This document shows positions 60,844 to 64,000 of a DNA stretch of 64,000 nucleotides, piece by piece. The DNA comes from Ga0074139 sp964515195. Its GTDB lineage: Bacteria; Bdellovibrionota; Bdellovibrionia; Bdellovibrionales; Bdellovibrionaceae. The stretch spans positions 28,315 to 92,314 of the forward strand of contig CAZETK010000003.1 of the NCBI GenBank assembly GCA_964515195.1, given 5' to 3'. The translations under genes were made by a program, and so were the position numbers. Under the pieces are notes generated by a model. The model saw only the letters and a list, made by a program, of their open reading frames with translations, made no database searches and had not been told where the DNA came from. Every line of letters begins with the position of its first letter. Position 1 is the stretch's first letter.

Positions 60844-60907
60844 AAACACTATTTTTATGGTGTTTTTATCCCTTAATGTTGAAATATGGAATAAAATGCC
60901 ATAGAAT
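60844..60907 (+). promoter_or_regulatory. Toxin-antitoxin promoter and operators
   Basis: TTGAAA (60879-60884) and TAGAAT (60902-60907) are separated by exactly 17 bases. The palindrome TATGG-N9-CCATA (60885-60903) fills the spacer, and a second one, AAACAC-N10-GTGTTT (60844-60865), lies upstream. Binding of the antitoxin at the inner site would block RNA polymerase. The expected start of transcription is only a few bases before the toxin start codon. Confidence 0.65.
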
Positions 60908-60919
60908 GAGAGCTAGGGA

Positions 60920-61189
60920 TTGAGTTGGTCAGTTAATCTTAAAAAGAAGGTTGTTAAAGGGTTTAAGCGACTTCCGGTCAATGTACAAGAGGACTTGCTA
61001 GCATTAATAGCCGATCTTGAGGACACTGGTCCTGTTCGTGGTGACTGGCCCAACTACTCTAAGTTGACAGATGGAAGTCATCATTGCCATTTAAATTATA
61101 GCTATGTGGTTGTCTGGGCTGAAGGGGATAAAAAGTTAAAGATCATAGAGGTGACTTATGTCGGGAGCCGCAAAGATGCGCCATACTGA
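60920..61189 (+). CDS. RelE/HigB-like toxin
   Basis: An 89-residue protein of the RelE-ParE fold: VVKGFKRLPVNVQEDLLALIADLE helices, then YSKLTDGSHHCHLNYSYVVVWAEGDKKLKIIEVTYVGSRKDAPY with the beta-sheet and Lys/Tyr pattern of ribosome-dependent mRNA nucleases. Start appears to be TTG 60920; a weak AGGG precedes it. Toxin-before-antitoxin order is that of HigBA systems. Overlaps the antitoxin gene by 32 bases. Confidence 0.85.
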   Translation: MSWSVNLKKKVVKGFKRLPVNVQEDLLALIADLEDTGPVRGDWPNYSKLTDGSHHCHLNYSYVVVWAEGDKKLKIIEVTYVGSRKDAPY

Positions 61190-61544
61190 AATCACAATTA
61201 AGCAAGGAAAAGTAACGATGACGTTCAAACTGCCACTTGAAGCTGGCCGCGGGCTTGTAAAATTCTTGCATGGTTTGCACACAAGGGTTGGAAGCCCCGA
61301 TGACAAAGATTTTGTTCCAGCCTCAGAAATTTTTCCTGATCTTAACAACCCCGCAAAGCGTGTTGGGATTATTTTTCGTGGCATTCGATCAAAGAACAAT
61401 CTGACTCAAACTGAGGTTGCGGAGCGGCTTGGTATCGATCAGTCAGACGTTTCTAAAATTGAAAAAGGGAAGCGCTCGATCGGAAAAGCGTTAGCAAAAA
61501 AAATCGAACAGGAATTTGGTATTGATTATCGCCGCCTTCTGTAA
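61158..61544 (+). CDS. XRE-family antitoxin, HigA-like
   Basis: A 128-residue protein with a C-terminal helix-turn-helix (RSKNNLTQTEVAERLGIDQSDVSKIEKGKRS, about residues 75-105). The N-terminal part (EITIKQGKVTMTFKLPLEAGRGLVKFLHGLH) is strand-rich and may wrap the toxin. AGAGGTGA precedes ATG 61158; ATG 61176 is the alternative. It should neutralise the adjacent RelE-like toxin and repress the shared promoter. Confidence 0.87.
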   Translation: MSGAAKMRHTEITIKQGKVTMTFKLPLEAGRGLVKFLHGLHTRVGSPDDKDFVPASEIFPDLNNPAKRVGIIFRGIRSKNNLTQTEVAERLGIDQSDVSKIEKGKRSIGKALAKKIEQEFGIDYRRLL

Positions 61545-61600
61545 GGATCGGTCAAAGCTCCACATTATCTATTTTGAAAAAAGGAGCTAACTCGGGCGCA

Positions 61601-63865
61601 TCACTTCCTCAGCTGGATAAAAACAGATGAGTCATGACGGGGGGCCACTCCTAATTGGCCATGGCGGCCCCAGCCCGCGCCGAAGACCTTTCCATCAGGG
61701 CTAAGAAAATAAGTCGTGTGACTTACCGATGTTGTTACCGAAGCCGCGGTCGTCCCAGTGCTGGCAAGACTACTTGCCAATACCGGAGTATTTTGATTGG
61801 TTGTCGAGCCATTCGCAAGCTGCCCGTTGGGCCCATATCCCGTGCAATAAATAACCGAGTCAGTGGTACGCGCACAAGTATGGGCTTCGCTGGTGGACAT
61901 ACTTGTAAAAACCTTCGATCCCGTCACGTTTGTAGTTAGAAATTTTGTGGGTGTCGTTCTGCCTGTATTATCCCCGACGCCGAGGCGCCCATCACTATTG
62001 TATCCAAAACAATAAATGTCACCATCGCTCATAAGAGCGCAGGTCTGAAGGCGTCCTCCTCTTATTGAGCTGAAAATCTTACTGCCTGTAATACTAGCTG
62101 TTAGCACTTTTGCCGGCTTATTGGTTGTACCTCCACCAGTGCCCAACTGTCCGTTGTTATTCCAACCCCAACAGTAGGCATCTTCATCTGCCATAATCGC
62201 ACAAGTATGAAACCAACCGGCTGAAATTTTTTTAGCATTCTTATCGCCAGTAATTGTGGAAGTATCAATTGCAGTCAAAACCAAATTATCTGTTGAAGTC
62301 CCATCACCAAGCTGCCCATCGGCATTCCACCCCGTGCAATATATCTGCTGATCTTCCATCAAGGCACAGGTGTGCTGATAGCCCAATGCTAAATCAATGA
62401 TGTTTTTGTTGCCAGGGATGTGCGCGGTTGGCATGAGCGTTGGCTTCCAGTAGGTATTATCCGTTGTATTAGTACCCATCGCTCCGTAAATATTAGCTCC
62501 CCAGCAATACATCTTTTTATCGTTTGTTAAGCCGCAAGCGTGGTAAGCCCCAGCCGCAACTTTGGTAAAAGTTTTTGTGCCAGTCATTAAGCTTTTATCA
62601 ACCTTAACAGGACCGTAGAAAGTCGGAGAGCTTCCCATCTGCCCAGCCGTTCCATCGCCCCAGCACTTTACGCTGCCATCATTGCTTAAAGCACATGAAG
62701 TTCCCAATCCTAAGGATAATTTTGTCACATTGGCAATGTTGGTGATCCCGGTATTAGTACTGACTACGGGGCGAAGCTGCTCAGTGGTCCCGCCATCACC
62801 TAATTGTGAGTAACTATTGAGTCCCCAACAGTAGATGACATGATCGGTGGTGATCCCACAGGTAAACTGTTCTCCCGCCTGAATTTCACGAAATGTTTTA
62901 GCACCACTAATTGTGGACGTGTCAACGGCAACTGGAACTAAACTATCTGCTGTGTCGTTATTGCCAAGAGCACCGTTGGTTCCTTTACCCCAGCAATAAG
63001 CGACACCGGCCTGCGTGATGCCACAAGTGTGACGCAAACCAAGCGTTAGCTTGGTGAACTTGACGAATCCCGCTATGCCTGAAGTGTCCGGAGAAACAGG
63101 AGAAAGCGCATCCGCCGTCGAGTTGTTCCCAAGACGACCATTGGCTCCAGGTCCCCAACAAAATGTCCTCTCATCGACAGTGCGTGCGCAAGAGTGATAG
63201 CCCCCCGAAATGATTTCAGTGAACCTTGAGTCTCCGGTGATTCCACTTACGTCCACAGCCTGCGGAGTCACGTATTTTGTCGTGTTACCAGTGCCTAAAT
63301 ATCCAGCTGTATTAGTACCCCAGCAATAAGCTTTGCCATTGCTATTGAGACCACAACTAAAATTAGTATATCCTACGGTCGCCTGCACAAACGTACGCTC
63401 ACCTGCCGGAAGAGCTGAAACATCAACTGGATAGGGTTCCATTCGTGTTGTTGTCGTGCCCTCACCCAACTGATTGCCAGCATTGTAGCCCCAACAGTAC
63501 AGCTTATTGTCCGTCGAGACCCCACATGTATGAAACAGCTTTTGCTTAAGATCCAAGAAAGTCTTAGCCCCCGTCATCCCCGTGGTCACGACGGGCCTGG
63601 GAATCGGCGTTGTAGAACCTGCGCCGAAACCATTACTGGAAGAATCGTCATAACCCCAACAATAAGCGGCTCCTCCTTGTTGAAGGGCGCAAGCACTGTA
63701 GAAGGCCACAGTAAGATCCGTTACAACCTTACTGCCGGAAAAAAGTCCCATATTCAGCGATTCACCCGTCGTGGCAACGCCGCTGTCACCATCGCCCAAA
63801 GTTCCCCACGAGCGATCTCCCCAACAATAGATATCACCTTTTATTGTAACAGCACAGCCAAACAT
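61601..63865 (-). CDS. RCC1-like 14-repeat protein, separated from its signal peptide
   Basis: A 754-residue chain from ATG 63865 with 14 repeats of about 50-55 residues built around YCWG...G-LG and HTCAI motifs, the bacterial form of RCC1/BLIP-II repeats, enough for two seven-bladed propellers. Paired cysteines in most repeats suggest an oxidising compartment. Yet this ATG starts inside the first repeat: the in-frame sequence before it reads KPETFTQVEGGR, continuing the repeat, and 16 codons upstream a TGA (63914-63916) separates it from a signal peptide in the same frame. As read, the product is not exported. Confidence 0.85.
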   Translation of the reverse strand: MFGCAVTIKGDIYCWGDRSWGTLGDGDSGVATTGESLNMGLFSGSKVVTDLTVAFYSACALQQGGAAYCWGYDDSSSNGFGAGSTTPIPRPVVTTGMTGAKTFLDLKQKLFHTCGVSTDNKLYCWGYNAGNQLGEGTTTTRMEPYPVDVSALPAGERTFVQATVGYTNFSCGLNSNGKAYCWGTNTAGYLGTGNTTKYVTPQAVDVSGITGDSRFTEIISGGYHSCARTVDERTFCWGPGANGRLGNNSTADALSPVSPDTSGIAGFVKFTKLTLGLRHTCGITQAGVAYCWGKGTNGALGNNDTADSLVPVAVDTSTISGAKTFREIQAGEQFTCGITTDHVIYCWGLNSYSQLGDGGTTEQLRPVVSTNTGITNIANVTKLSLGLGTSCALSNDGSVKCWGDGTAGQMGSSPTFYGPVKVDKSLMTGTKTFTKVAAGAYHACGLTNDKKMYCWGANIYGAMGTNTTDNTYWKPTLMPTAHIPGNKNIIDLALGYQHTCALMEDQQIYCTGWNADGQLGDGTSTDNLVLTAIDTSTITGDKNAKKISAGWFHTCAIMADEDAYCWGWNNNGQLGTGGGTTNKPAKVLTASITGSKIFSSIRGGRLQTCALMSDGDIYCFGYNSDGRLGVGDNTGRTTPTKFLTTNVTGSKVFTSMSTSEAHTCARTTDSVIYCTGYGPNGQLANGSTTNQNTPVLASSLASTGTTAASVTTSVSHTTYFLSPDGKVFGAGWGRHGQLGVAPRHDSSVFIQLRK

Positions 63866-63913
63866 CCGCCCACCTTCAACTTGGGTGAAAGTTTCAGGTT
63901 TGGACTTTAAGAA

Positions 63914-64000
63914 TCAAAATGGGAAATATTGAGAAAACGAAACCTTTGAAAAACCCAGGATGATTATAAAAAATAAACAATAGTTTATTCGTTTCATCAT
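63914..64000 (-). pseudogene. Signal-peptide end of the RCC1 gene with premature TGA
   Basis: On the minus strand from base 64000, two Met codons lead MMKRINYCLFFIIILGFSK and SFSQ, a typical signal peptide, then YFPF and a TGA at 63914-63916. The frame then runs on without further stops through the RCC1 gene. A nonsense mutation, a sequencing error or stop readthrough would all explain it. The true start may lie beyond the window. Confidence 0.75.

Noticed and set aside
1..64000. CRISPR array, tRNA, rRNA or insertion sequence
   Set aside because: None was seen by eye on either strand; small structured RNAs could still be missed without a covariance search.

Overview
The window looks like one contig section of a Bdellovibrio-like predatory bacterium (Bdellovibrionota), from a draft or metagenome assembly because a 19-base N run interrupts glmU. 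Grounds for this placement are the many secreted, lipoprotein and murein-acting enzymes, menaquinone genes, trmFO, and above all an adjacent pair of a short PBP4-type DD-peptidase and a secreted ankyrin-repeat protein (18054-19843). That pair has the layout of the Bdellovibrio bacteriovorus Bd3459/Bd3460 prey-wall enzyme and self-protection protein. The taxonomic call is inference; no rRNA or tRNA gene was found in the window.

Layout. 1-5000: tail of an MlaD-type lipid transport protein, a TetR repressor facing an alpha/beta hydrolase across twin operators, DciA-like protein, trmFO followed by a 28-bp-arm palindrome, and an MltF-like transglycosylase. 5000-13000: glmU-glmS (UDP-GlcNAc supply), an M14 murein peptidase, a HAD hydrolase, and a histidine kinase/NtrC pair whose kinase has a worn-out ATPase domain. 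13000-19850: calcineurin-like phosphoesterase, agmatinase, mutY, envelope lipoproteins, then the DD-peptidase/ankyrin operon. 19900-28800: DEAD-box helicase, hydrolases, pcnB, SOUL protein, transketolase, adenosine deaminase and proline iminopeptidase. 28900-38900: a secreted trypsin-like protease; menF-menD-menH facing a DAHP synthase-menG operon (chorismate supply and menaquinone synthesis); and ung-aroB with a half-length, active-site-less AroA relative.

39000-50700: a small possibly HPF-like protein, a second M14 peptidase, lexA with a likely leaderless start, an Slt-type lipoprotein, a membrane protein of the so-called site-specific recombinase family, an MBL-fold hydrolase, rsmG, SIMPL and surface-repeat proteins, and rnk. 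50700-60500: copper nitrite reductase fused to cytochrome c, a CoA-transferase, a Ca2+-type P-ATPase, an M11-like secreted metalloprotease, a CBS-domain protein behind a strong sigma-54 promoter, and two Cys-rich secreted proteins ending at a clear terminator. 60800-64000: a RelE/XRE toxin-antitoxin pair with its operator inside the promoter, and a 14-repeat RCC1-like protein cut off from its signal peptide by one in-frame TGA.

The strongest leads for follow-up are the DD-peptidase/ankyrin pair, the half-length AroA relative next to aroB, the interrupted RCC1 gene, the ATPase-less kinase, the A7 slippery run at the start of pcnB, and the sigma-54 promoters near the nitrite reductase and CBS genes.
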